Below are positions 5,302 to 10,550 of a DNA stretch of 10,550 bases, one piece after another. A model generated the notes under the pieces. It did no database searches, had not been told where the DNA came from, and worked only from the letters and a program-made list of their open reading frames with translations. The DNA comes from DASPWW01 sp035461345 (GTDB lineage Bacteria > Actinomycetota > Thermoleophilia > Solirubrobacterales > 70-9). The stretch's first letter is position 1; every line of letters starts with the position of its first letter. The DNA is taken from the NCBI GenBank assembly GCA_035461345.1, contig DATHVJ010000126.1:1-10550 (forward strand). The letters run 5' to 3'. Position numbers and translations under genes: made by a program.

Positions 5302-6961
5302 CGAGGAACGCCTTGCCCGCTATCACGCCTACACGCGCGACCGCGGGGTGAACATCGTGCTCTACGTGCTAGCCAGGCTGCTGCTCCAGCCGGCGTTCCT
5401 GATCTGGCTGCGTCTCGCCCGCCACGGCCGTGAGCACGCGAGGGTCCGGGGGCCGCTGATCGTCGCGGCGAACCACCGCAGCTTCCTCGACCCGTTCGCG
5501 ATCGGGGTGATGCTCCCGTGGCGCCGCTCGCTCCACTACGTCGCCAAGGTCGAGCTGTTCGAGAATCGGTGGCAGGCGTGGATCCTGTCGCGGCTGGGGG
5601 CGTTCCCGATCCGCAGGGGCGCGTCCGACGAGGACGCGATGACGACGTCGCGGATGATCCTCGAGCGCGGCGGCGCCGTGTGCATCTTTCCCGAGGGAAC
5701 GAGGATCCGCGCCGGCTCGCTGGCGGAGCCGAAGCGCGGCGTGGGGCGGCTCGCGCTGGAGACCGGCGCCGCGGTGCTGCCGGTCGCCGTGTGCGGGAGC
5801 GAGCACGTGCGGCGGGGGTGGCGAATCCGGCCGCGCAAGGTCAAGCTCCGGACCGGACGGCCGATGACGTTCCCCCGCACTGAGCATCCCTCGCCGGCGC
5901 TGGCCGCCACCGTGACCGAGCGCATCTGGCCCAACATCGAGTTGCAGTGGGAGTGGCTGGGCGGCCTCCCGCCGCTGCGCAAGGCCGCCGTGGTCGGGTC
6001 CGGGAGCTGGGGGACCGCGATGGCGATCCTGCTCGCGCGCGGAGGGCTCGAGGTGCAGCTCGGCTGCCGCACGAGGGAGAGCGCGGAGCGGATCGCGTCG
6101 GCGCGGGTGAACGAGAGGTACCTGCCTGGCGTCGAGCTTTCAGAGGGAATCGCCGTCAAGCGCGCCGCGGACATCGAGCTCGCCGGGATCGACCTCGTGG
6201 TGATGGCGGTCCCGTCCTCAGGTCTGCCCGCCGCCGTCGGCGCGCTCGCCGACCGGATCGGAGGTCGGTCGGGCGTGCTGCTGCTGACGAAGGGCCTGGT
6301 CGGCCCACTTGGCTCGCTGCCGACGCCGTACGTCGCGGAACGCGTCCGCGCGCGGGCGATCGCCTCGCTCGGGGGGCCGGCTCACGCCAGGGAAGCGGTC
6401 AGCGGCACCGCGGCGCTGGTCCTCGGAAGCGTCGACGAGGACTTGCGCTCGCAGCTAGGAGAGGTGTTCGACCGCGCCGGTCTGGTGTGCGAGCGGACCC
6501 GCGACGACGTCGGGGTCGAGGTCGCCGGAGTGGCCAAGAACGCCGCCGCGCTCGCCGCCGCGGCCGCCGAGCCCCACGGCCTCAACGCCGCGGGAATCGC
6601 CGCCGCCGAGGTGTGGCGGGAGTGCGTGGAGTTCGGCACTGCCCGCGGCGCCAGCCTGGAAACGTTCGCGGGCCTGGCCGGCGTCGGCGACCTGATGGCG
6701 ACGGTGATGGCGCCGGGGAGTCGCAACCGGAGGGCGGGTGAGCTGCTGGGCAACGGCGTCCCGGCGGCCCAGATCGCGGAGCGGATCGGGCAGGCGTCCG
6801 AGGGGCTGGACTCCGTGCCGCTGTGTGTCGAGGCGCTCAACGAAGCCGGGATCGATGCCCCCGCGCTCGAGGGCCTGGAGGCGCTGATCGAGGGCCGAAT
6901 CGACCCCCACGCGTGGGTGTCGAGGCTGCGCCGGGCCGAGAGCTCCCGGAGGGCCGCTTGA
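5297..6961 (+). CDS. Bifunctional PlsC acyltransferase / glycerol-3-phosphate dehydrogenase GpsA fusion
   Basis: A 554-residue fusion joining two steps of phospholipid synthesis. Residues 1 to about 215 are a PlsC-type 1-acyl-sn-glycerol-3-phosphate acyltransferase: hydrophobic N-terminal segment, H(X)4D motif NHRSFLD (His60, Asp65), GAFPIRRG, and FPEGTR at 131-136. Residues from about 226 to the end are NAD(P)-dependent GpsA, which reduces dihydroxyacetone phosphate: GSGSWG dinucleotide loop (Gly234, Gly236, Gly239), TKGL, GPAHA, AKNAAALAA with Lys414, GDLMAT from 464, and SRNR at 475-478. All key motifs of both halves are present. The protein should sit on the inner membrane face. GTG 5297 is preferred over GTG 5291 because AGGGG (5287-5291) is then five bases away. 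The first acylation enzyme (PlsY/PlsB type) is not in the window. Confidence 0.93.
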   Translation: MSEERLARYHAYTRDRGVNIVLYVLARLLLQPAFLIWLRLARHGREHARVRGPLIVAANHRSFLDPFAIGVMLPWRRSLHYVAKVELFENRWQAWILSRLGAFPIRRGASDEDAMTTSRMILERGGAVCIFPEGTRIRAGSLAEPKRGVGRLALETGAAVLPVAVCGSEHVRRGWRIRPRKVKLRTGRPMTFPRTEHPSPALAATVTERIWPNIELQWEWLGGLPPLRKAAVVGSGSWGTAMAILLARGGLEVQLGCRTRESAERIASARVNERYLPGVELSEGIAVKRAADIELAGIDLVVMAVPSSGLPAAVGALADRIGGRSGVLLLTKGLVGPLGSLPTPYVAERVRARAIASLGGPAHAREAVSGTAALVLGSVDEDLRSQLGEVFDRAGLVCERTRDDVGVEVAGVAKNAAALAAAAAEPHGLNAAGIAAAEVWRECVEFGTARGASLETFAGLAGVGDLMATVMAPGSRNRRAGELLGNGVPAAQIAERIGQASEGLDSVPLCVEALNEAGIDAPALEGLEALIEGRIDPHAWVSRLRRAESSRRAA

Positions 6962-6994
6962 GCGAGCGCGGGGTGCGCGCGACGCCGGGGGGTC

Positions 6995-7000
6995 TACGCT
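6995..7000 (+). promoter_or_regulatory. -10 element of a probable leaderless ECF sigma transcript
   Basis: TACGCT fits TANNNT and lies six bases before the ATG at 7007, so transcription should start at or next to the start codon. No clear -35 is visible upstream and no Shine-Dalgarno is well placed, both consistent with a leaderless mRNA. Confidence 0.5.
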
Positions 7001-7006
7001 TGCCGC

Positions 7007-7597
7007 ATGGCGACGCCGAAGCAGAGCGCCTCCGCGGAGCAGTCCGCGGGCGCGGAGGCCTCGAAGGCCGAGCTCGATCGCGCGTTCGAGGATCTGTACC
7101 GCAGTCACCTGCGCGACGTGTACTCGTACTCGTACTACCGGGTGGGGAACCATCACGACGCCGAAGACCTCACCGAGCAGACCTTCCTACAGGCGTACCG
7201 TCACTTCGATCGCGCGCGCCGGGAGTCGAACGGGCGGCCGCTGCGGCCGTGGCTGATCCGGATCGCCCACAATCTCGCCGCGAACTACCACCGCGACCGC
7301 TCGCGCCGTCCGACCTCCGCGCTCGACAGCGTCGAGCCGCCGTCCCATCCCCACGGCACCGAGAAGGTCGTCGAGGGGCGGGAGGAGCTGCGGCAGGTGA
7401 TGGACAGGCTCACCGGGCTGCCCGACGACCGACGCGAGGCCCTGATCATGCGCTTCGCGCTCGGGATGAGCAACCGCGAGATCGCCCGCGCCCTCGGTCG
7501 CACCGACGGAGCGACCAAGGTCCTGATCCACAGGGCGATCAAGCAGCTCGAAGAGTCGGATGGACGAGGAGGAAGGAGGACCGATGGCGGTGAGTGA
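7007..7597 (+). CDS. ECF-type RNA polymerase sigma factor
   Basis: Extracytoplasmic-function sigma factor of 196 residues. After an Ala/Ser/Glu-rich tail, region 2 (about 27-98) contains the core-binding and -10-recognition helices (RVGNHHDAEDLTEQTFLQAY, then PWLIRIAHNLAANYHRDR). A short linker leads to region 4 (about 127-183) with LPDDRREALIMRF and the helix-turn-helix MSNREIARALGRTDGATKVLI that reads the -35. No region 3 is present, as expected for the ECF class. The Arg/Gly-rich C-terminus overlaps the next gene by 14 nt, indicating translational coupling. It is probably transcribed as a leaderless mRNA from the -10 at 6995-7000. The small membrane protein downstream is in the position where anti-sigma factors are usually encoded. 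The regulon is unknown. Confidence 0.93.
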   Translation: MATPKQSASAEQSAGAEASKAELDRAFEDLYRSHLRDVYSYSYYRVGNHHDAEDLTEQTFLQAYRHFDRARRESNGRPLRPWLIRIAHNLAANYHRDRSRRPTSALDSVEPPSHPHGTEKVVEGREELRQVMDRLTGLPDDRREALIMRFALGMSNREIARALGRTDGATKVLIHRAIKQLEESDGRGGRRTDGGE

Positions 7598-7934
7598 GCC
7601 GCGCCCCGATCTCGAGCGGCTGCTGAGCGACGCGCTGCGCCCGATCGAGCCCCCCGAGGACCTCCCTGGACGGGTGGAGTCGACGCTGTCGGCGGTCACC
7701 GAGGCCGCGGCGTCGGAGCTCTCAGACTGGGCCGGCGAGCTGTCCGAGGGAGAGATGGCGGCGCTTCGCGACCCCCGCAACTGGGTGCGCCCGGTGGCGG
7801 CCGTCGCCGCGGGCGGCGTCGCCGGAACGGCGCTGGTCCTGCTCGAGCTGCGCCGCCGGCGCAGGCCCGGCGGGCCGAGGGGTGCCGCCGGCCTGCGCGG
7901 GGTTGCGGACTCGCTTCGCTCGCGCATCGACTAG
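7584..7934 (+). CDS. Small single-span membrane protein coupled to the ECF sigma gene
   Basis: A 116-residue protein of no family I recognise. Residues 1 to about 65 are acidic and helical-looking (PDLERLLSDALRPIEPPEDL, then a Glu/Ala/Ser-rich stretch). One transmembrane segment follows the WVRP at 67-70 (Ala/Val/Gly-rich to about residue 90), then a strongly basic tail beginning RRRRR. The start is ATG 7584, preceded by AGGAGGA (7574-7580); ATG 7560 is in frame but has no comparable site. The 14-nt overlap with the sigma gene and that internal ribosome binding site point to coupled synthesis. Position suggests an anti-sigma factor or membrane anchor for the sigma. No zinc-binding HxxxCxxC motif is present, and the basic C-terminal side would place the tail in the cytoplasm, the reverse of a typical anti-sigma, so the role remains unproven. 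Confidence 0.75.
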   Translation: MAVSEPRPDLERLLSDALRPIEPPEDLPGRVESTLSAVTEAAASELSDWAGELSEGEMAALRDPRNWVRPVAAVAAGGVAGTALVLLELRRRRRPGGPRGAAGLRGVADSLRSRID

Positions 7935-7981
7935 CGCCCGCTCGGCGGCGAGCGCTATTCGAGACACGCGTCGCGCGGCGC

Positions 7982-8395
7982 TCAGGCGGTCGCCGGGCGG
8001 GCGCTGCGAGTCGCGGCGCCGGCGGCGAGCCCGGTGAGGCCGAGCACGAGGTGGAGGATGTTGTCCTCGGTGTTGAGGGGCAGGAAGTCGAGGATCACTC
8101 CGAAGCCGTCCGAGGTCTCCGCGAACCCCCAGATCGCGACCACCACGTACACGAGCCCGAGCCCGAGCGCGTACGCGCGCGCCGCGTACCCCGCGGCGGC
8201 GAGCCCGAGCAAGCCGGTGGCGAGGTGGACGACGTTGTGCCACCCGTTGACTTCCAGGACGCCGAACACCGCCTCGCTCTCCAGGTCGCTGCCGGTGTCG
8301 AAGCTGGAGTCATAGAAGAAGCCGATGGTCCCGGCGATCGTCAGCGCTCCTCCGACGAGCAGTGCGTAGAGGCGGGCTGGGCTTGCGTGTGCCGT
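7982..8395 (-). CDS. DUF4383 family four-span membrane protein, apparent ACG start
   Basis: Integral membrane protein of 137 residues, function unknown, matching DUF4383. It begins SPARLYALLVGGALTIAG (first span, about residues 8-27), followed by the diagnostic GFFYDSSFDTG, then VFGVLEVNGWHNVVHL leading into span 2, LGLVYVVVAIWGF (span 3), and NILHLVLGLTGLAAG (span 4), with a short Arg tail. The frame is open from 8449, but between there and residue 43 (GTG 8269) it holds no ATG, GTG or TTG. Starting at GTG 8269 would delete the first span. The codon ACG at 8395-8393 lies seven bases after AAGGAGG (8409-8403), ideal for initiation. A GTG at 8400 is out of frame and only two bases from the site. 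Either ACG initiates or there is a one-base error. It is transcribed away from the rhomboid gene. Confidence 0.8.
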   Translation of the reverse strand, partial: TAHASPARLYALLVGGALTIAGTIGFFYDSSFDTGSDLESEAVFGVLEVNGWHNVVHLATGLLGLAAAGYAARAYALGLGLVYVVVAIWGFAETSDGFGVILDFLPLNTEDNILHLVLGLTGLAAGAATRSARPATA

Positions 8396-8402
8396 TTCAC
8401 TC

Positions 8403-8442
8403 CCTCCTTGATCGAGTGATCCGCGCTCTGGACCCGAGTGTA
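8403..8442 (-). promoter_or_regulatory. Promoter -10 and Shine-Dalgarno of the DUF4383 gene
   Basis: On the minus strand TACACT (8442-8437) in the context CCCTACACT matches the -10 of the sigH promoter, including the three preceding Cs. The -35 region is weak. AAGGAGG (8409-8403) follows about 27 bases later. Together they place initiation close to 8395. Confidence 0.5.
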
Positions 8443-8489
8443 GGGCTGACTAGGGAAGATGCGACCGAGAGACATGATCGGATCACTCG
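8409..8489. repeat. Inverted and palindromic repeats in the DUF4383-rhomboid divergent gap
   Basis: CGAGTGATCCG (8413-8423) is repeated as a perfect 11-nt inverse, CGGATCACTCG (8479-8489), 55 bases away. The right arm overlaps an odd palindrome TGATC-G-GATCA (8475-8485), and the left arm lies in TGATC-GAG-TGATC (8409-8421). The arms flank the minus-strand -10. Paired operator sites are one explanation. Confidence 0.45.
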
Positions 8490-8621
8490 GCGCGAGCCCC
8501 GCGAAAGCGGACGCGAAGCGGAGCTGTGCGGGCGCCGAAGCTCAGCCTCGACGACGGCGCCGTTGATGCGGTTCGAGCTCGGCTGAGATCGGCGCTATCC
8601 GGGGCGCCGAAGCCGGGTCGC
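8490..8621. other. Remaining non-coding gap with GC-rich repeats
   Basis: No convincing gene is seen. It holds a 12-nt direct repeat GGGCGCCGAAGC (8530-8541 and 8602-8613), a palindrome ACGGCGCCGT (8554-8563), and an inverted pair CTCAGCC (8541-8547) with GGCTGAG (8581-8587). No T-tract marks a terminator. Confidence 0.4.
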
Positions 8622-8627
8622 TAGATT
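8622..8627 (+). promoter_or_regulatory. -10 element of the rhomboid gene
   Basis: TAGATT fits TANNNT and ends 11 bases before the TTG start at 8639, giving a leader of a few bases at most. No Shine-Dalgarno or clear -35 is visible, so leaderless or near-leaderless expression is likely. Confidence 0.4.
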
Positions 8628-8638
8628 CCGCTGTCCCC

Positions 8639-9475
8639 TTGGCCCAGACCTGTTACCGCCATCCCGACCGCGAGACCAACGTCTCCTGCTCGCGCTGCGG
8701 ACGGCCGATCTGCCCCGACTGCATGTACGACTCCCCGGTCGGCATGCGGTGCCCCGAGTGCGCCGGGGACCGCACCCGCGCCCGCGTGTCGCTCGCCCGC
8801 GCCGCCGCACCGTACGCGACCTACGCGCTGATAGCCCTCAACGTGATCGTGTTCCTGGCCGAGATCGGGGGCGGCGGGGGCGCGACCTCGCTCGAGGGAG
8901 GGGGCCGGCTGATCGCCGACGGGGGGCTGCTGGGGCCCGCCGTCTCCGAGCAGGGCGAGTGGTACCGGATCGTCACCAGCGGCTTTCTGCACGCCGGCCC
9001 GCTGCACCTGTTCCTGAACATGTTCGTGCTGTACATCCTCGGCACCGTGCTCGAGGAGGGGATCGGCACCGCGAGGATGCTGGGGATCTACTTCGTCTCG
9101 CTGCTCGCCGGGTCGTTCGGGGCCCTGCTGCTCGACCCCGATCAGCTCACCGTTGGGGCCTCGGGAGCGGTGTACGGGATCATGAGCGCGACGTTCCTCG
9201 TCGCGCGGGAGCGCGGAGTGGAGCAGCTCGCGTCCCAGATCGGGCTGTGGGTGATCCTGAACCTGGTGTTCACCTTCGCGGTCCCGGGGATCAGCATCGG
9301 CGGCCACCTCGGTGGGCTCGCCGGCGGCGCCGCGGCGGCGATGGTCATCCTCGCCGGCGAGCGCCGCAGGGTTGGGATCGGCGCCGAGGCGCTCGGCCTG
9401 CTCGTGATCGCCGCGGTCTCCGTGGGGGGCGCGATGTGGGCGGCGGGGCTCAGCGAGGCGCCGGGTGTCGCCTAG
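8639..9475 (+). CDS. Rhomboid family intramembrane serine protease with N-terminal zinc finger
   Basis: Polytopic intramembrane protease of 278 residues. The cytoplasmic N-terminus is a B-box-like zinc finger with Cys5, His8, Cys17, Cys20, Cys25, Cys28, Cys38 and Cys41. A hydrophobic span (YALIALNVIVFLAEI) follows, then a Gly-rich loop and the rhomboid core: SGFLHAGPLHLFLNMFVLYI with the conserved Asn127, the catalytic Ser175 in GASGAVYG, and the catalytic His223 in GGHLGGLAGG. A further hydrophobic helix ends the protein, consistent with a six-plus-one topology. The Ser-His dyad is intact, so activity is expected; the substrate is unknown. The TTG start is chosen because the first zinc-ligand Cys lies four residues later, and TAGATT is just upstream. 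The gene is convergent with the binding-protein gene, only 11 nt separating the two stops. Confidence 0.93.
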   Translation: MAQTCYRHPDRETNVSCSRCGRPICPDCMYDSPVGMRCPECAGDRTRARVSLARAAAPYATYALIALNVIVFLAEIGGGGGATSLEGGGRLIADGGLLGPAVSEQGEWYRIVTSGFLHAGPLHLFLNMFVLYILGTVLEEGIGTARMLGIYFVSLLAGSFGALLLDPDQLTVGASGAVYGIMSATFLVARERGVEQLASQIGLWVILNLVFTFAVPGISIGGHLGGLAGGAAAAMVILAGERRRVGIGAEALGLLVIAAVSVGGAMWAAGLSEAPGVA

Positions 9476-9486
9476 ACTAGGCACCA

Positions 9487-10392
9487 CTAGGTCCGCGCGC
9501 CCTCGAGCACCGGGCGCCATCCCATCCCCTCGGGCGCCGGGACGGCATCGGGATGGAGCAGGTGAGCGAGCAGCTCGGTCCCCTCGACGAGGCGCGGGCC
9601 GGGGCGCGAGAACGACGACGCCGCGTCGACCGCCACCACCCGGTCGGCGGCCAGGGACTCGAGTTGCCTCCGGTAGGTGAGTGCGTGCTCGAGCGCCTCG
9701 TCGGCGTACAGGCCGCACGGCATCGCCACGACGACGTCGGGGGTCGCGGCGCGGACGTCGTCCCAGCCGACGACCCGCGACTTGCGGCCCGGCTCCCCGA
9801 GGGCGTCCTCGCCGCCGGCCGCCGAGATCATCTCGGGGACCCAGTGCCCGGCGACGAACACCGGGTCGAGCCACTCGAGCGCCGCGACCCTCGGCCGCCG
9901 CAGCCCGGCGCCGGCGTCGCGGACGGCCTCCACCCGCGCGGCGAGCGCGTCTCGCAGCCGCACGCCGCGCTCGCGGGAGCCGGCGGCGTCGGCGAGCTGG
10001 ACGCAGTCCTCGAGCACCTCGGACAGCGTCTCGGGGTCGAGCGAGATCACGTGCGGGCGGGTGGGCAGTCGTGCGGCGACCGCGCGGACGTCGTCGTAGG
10101 AGACCGCGCACACCGCGCACAGCGCCTGGGTGACGATCAGGTCGGCGTCGAGGCGGGCGAGCGTCTCGTCGTCGAGCTCGTACAGCGCCCGTCCCTGCGC
10201 CGTGACCTCGCGTACCGCGGCGTCGATCTCGCCGGGCGAAAGCCCCTCGGGGATCACGCTCTGGGTGAGCCGCGGCCGCGTCGCCGCCTCCTCGGGGTGG
10301 TCGCACTCGTGGGTGACCGCGACGACCGCGTCGCCGAGCCCGAGCGCGAACAGCATCTCGGTCGCGGAGGGCACGAGGCTGGCGATTCGCAT
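9487..10392 (-). CDS. BtuF-like substrate-binding fold protein without signal peptide
   Basis: A 301-residue protein of the helical-backbone periplasmic binding fold (BtuF/FhuD-like, often annotated cobalamin-binding protein). It starts directly with the first strand, MRIASLVPSATEMLFALGLG, so no signal peptide or lipobox precedes the domain and the product should be cytoplasmic. Notable motifs are THECDHP (residues 27-33), LIVTQALCAVCAV with Cys92 and Cys95, and EWLDPVFVAGHWVPEM followed by SAAGGEDALGEPG in the second lobe. Classical BtuF is exported and paired with BtuCD; no permease or ATPase is nearby. The ATG has no Shine-Dalgarno, but CATATT (10406-10401, minus strand) lies eight bases before it, indicating a leaderless mRNA. 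The ligand could be a corrinoid or another chelated metal; the conserved cysteines suggest metal or redox involvement. Confidence 0.85.
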   Translation of the reverse strand: MRIASLVPSATEMLFALGLGDAVVAVTHECDHPEEAATRPRLTQSVIPEGLSPGEIDAAVREVTAQGRALYELDDETLARLDADLIVTQALCAVCAVSYDDVRAVAARLPTRPHVISLDPETLSEVLEDCVQLADAAGSRERGVRLRDALAARVEAVRDAGAGLRRPRVAALEWLDPVFVAGHWVPEMISAAGGEDALGEPGRKSRVVGWDDVRAATPDVVVAMPCGLYADEALEHALTYRRQLESLAADRVVAVDAASSFSRPGPRLVEGTELLAHLLHPDAVPAPEGMGWRPVLEGART

Positions 10393-10400
10393 TGCGCCTG

Positions 10401-10441
10401 AATATGTCAGCTGGACACCCCGTGGTCCAGCGGCGCATACT
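10401..10441. promoter_or_regulatory. Divergent promoters with face-to-face -35 boxes
   Basis: Rightward: TGGACA (10412-10417), 18-bp spacer, CATACT (10436-10441). Leftward: TGGACC (10429-10424), 17-bp spacer, CATATT (10406-10401). The two -35 boxes form an inverted repeat GCTGGAC-N8-GTCCAGC (10410-10431). Each -10 ends eight or nine bases before the corresponding coding start. Confidence 0.5.
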
Positions 10442-10450
10442 GGGCGGGCG

Positions 10451-10550
10451 ACGTCGCAGGAGAACGTCGAGGTGGCGCGCGCCGTCTTCGATGCTGCCGC
10501 GGAAGGCGATCGGGCCCGCGTCCTCGCCCACTACGACCCGGAGGTGGAGT
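10451..10550 (+). CDS. SnoaL/NTF2-like protein, 3'-truncated by window edge, apparent ACG start
   Basis: Only 33 residues are visible. After the first codon they read SQENVEVARAVFDAAAEGD and then RARVLAHYDPEVE, the typical opening of small NTF2-like (SnoaL-like) alpha+beta-cone proteins, many of which begin MSQENVE. The position where ATG is expected holds ACG (10451-10453). No ATG, GTG or TTG exists in frame just upstream; the next in-frame candidate, GTG 10472, would remove the conserved MSQENVE. CATACT (10436-10441) ends nine bases before ACG, fitting a leaderless or near-leaderless transcript. The family covers cyclases, isomerases and many uncharacterised proteins, so no reaction can be assigned. 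Confidence 0.75.

Noticed and set aside
8362..8586. A 74-codon plus-strand frame in the DUF4383-rhomboid gap
   Set aside because: It is antisense to the conserved N-terminus of the DUF4383 gene, has no ribosome binding site and no recognisable motif.
9470..9482. GCCTAG-A-CTAGGC palindrome between the convergent rhomboid and binding-protein genes as a bidirectional terminator
   Set aside because: A one-base loop cannot form an RNA hairpin of this length and no T-tract flanks it; at most it is a DNA palindrome overlapping the rhomboid stop.
8621..10531. A 636-codon open frame on the minus strand
   Set aside because: It overlaps the rhomboid gene antisense and the binding-protein gene in another frame; the translation is low-complexity Arg/Ala/Gly without domains.

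Overview
The window is a GC-rich bacterial chromosome segment. Most coding stretches run above 70% GC, with many GTG/TTG starts and several starts sitting only a few bases downstream of a TANNNT -10 box, suggesting leaderless mRNAs. GC content, leaderless starts, a Spo0H-type sigma factor, a PlsC-GpsA fusion and a zinc-finger rhomboid protease together suggest a deep-branching actinobacterium, plausibly class Thermoleophilia. That placement is inference from gene content, not a phylogenetic result.

Layout. (1) 1-1667: the 3' part of cysS and rlmB, joined by a TAGTG stop/start overlap; a housekeeping translation operon. (2) 1668-3669: a well-formed promoter (TTGACA-16-TACACT) with palindromes, a leader of about 100 nt, a SigH/Spo0H-like sigma factor and, 24 nt on, a secreted HEYGHH zinc metallopeptidase with a C-terminal PPC-like beta domain. 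(3) 3747-5266: a compositionally foreign PD-(D/E)XK endonuclease-like gene, tRNA-Thr(UGU), and a maleylacetate-reductase-like dehydrogenase. Both neighbouring CDSs overlap the tRNA gene: the upstream stop codon is tRNA bases 8-10, and the apparent downstream TTG start includes the discriminator base. (4) 5297-6961: one polypeptide fusing a PlsC acyltransferase to glycerol-3-phosphate dehydrogenase GpsA, preceded by two mutually exclusive hairpins over its ribosome binding site and start. (5) 7007-7934: an ECF sigma factor translationally coupled to a small one-span membrane protein, a candidate regulator. (6) 7982-8395 (-): a DUF4383 four-span membrane protein whose only well-placed start is ACG. 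(7) 8639-9475: a rhomboid protease with an N-terminal zinc finger, convergent with (8) 9487-10392 (-): a BtuF-like binding protein with no signal peptide. (9) From 10451: the beginning of a SnoaL/NTF2-like protein, again starting at ACG, fed by a promoter whose -35 lies face to face with that of the binding-protein gene.

Most individual genes belong to known families. The parts most worth a second look are the tRNA-Thr locus, where tRNA maturation should destroy the stop codon of the upstream mRNA and the start codon of the downstream one, and the two independent apparent ACG starts within about 2 kb. No CRISPR array, insertion sequence or intact mobile element was seen.
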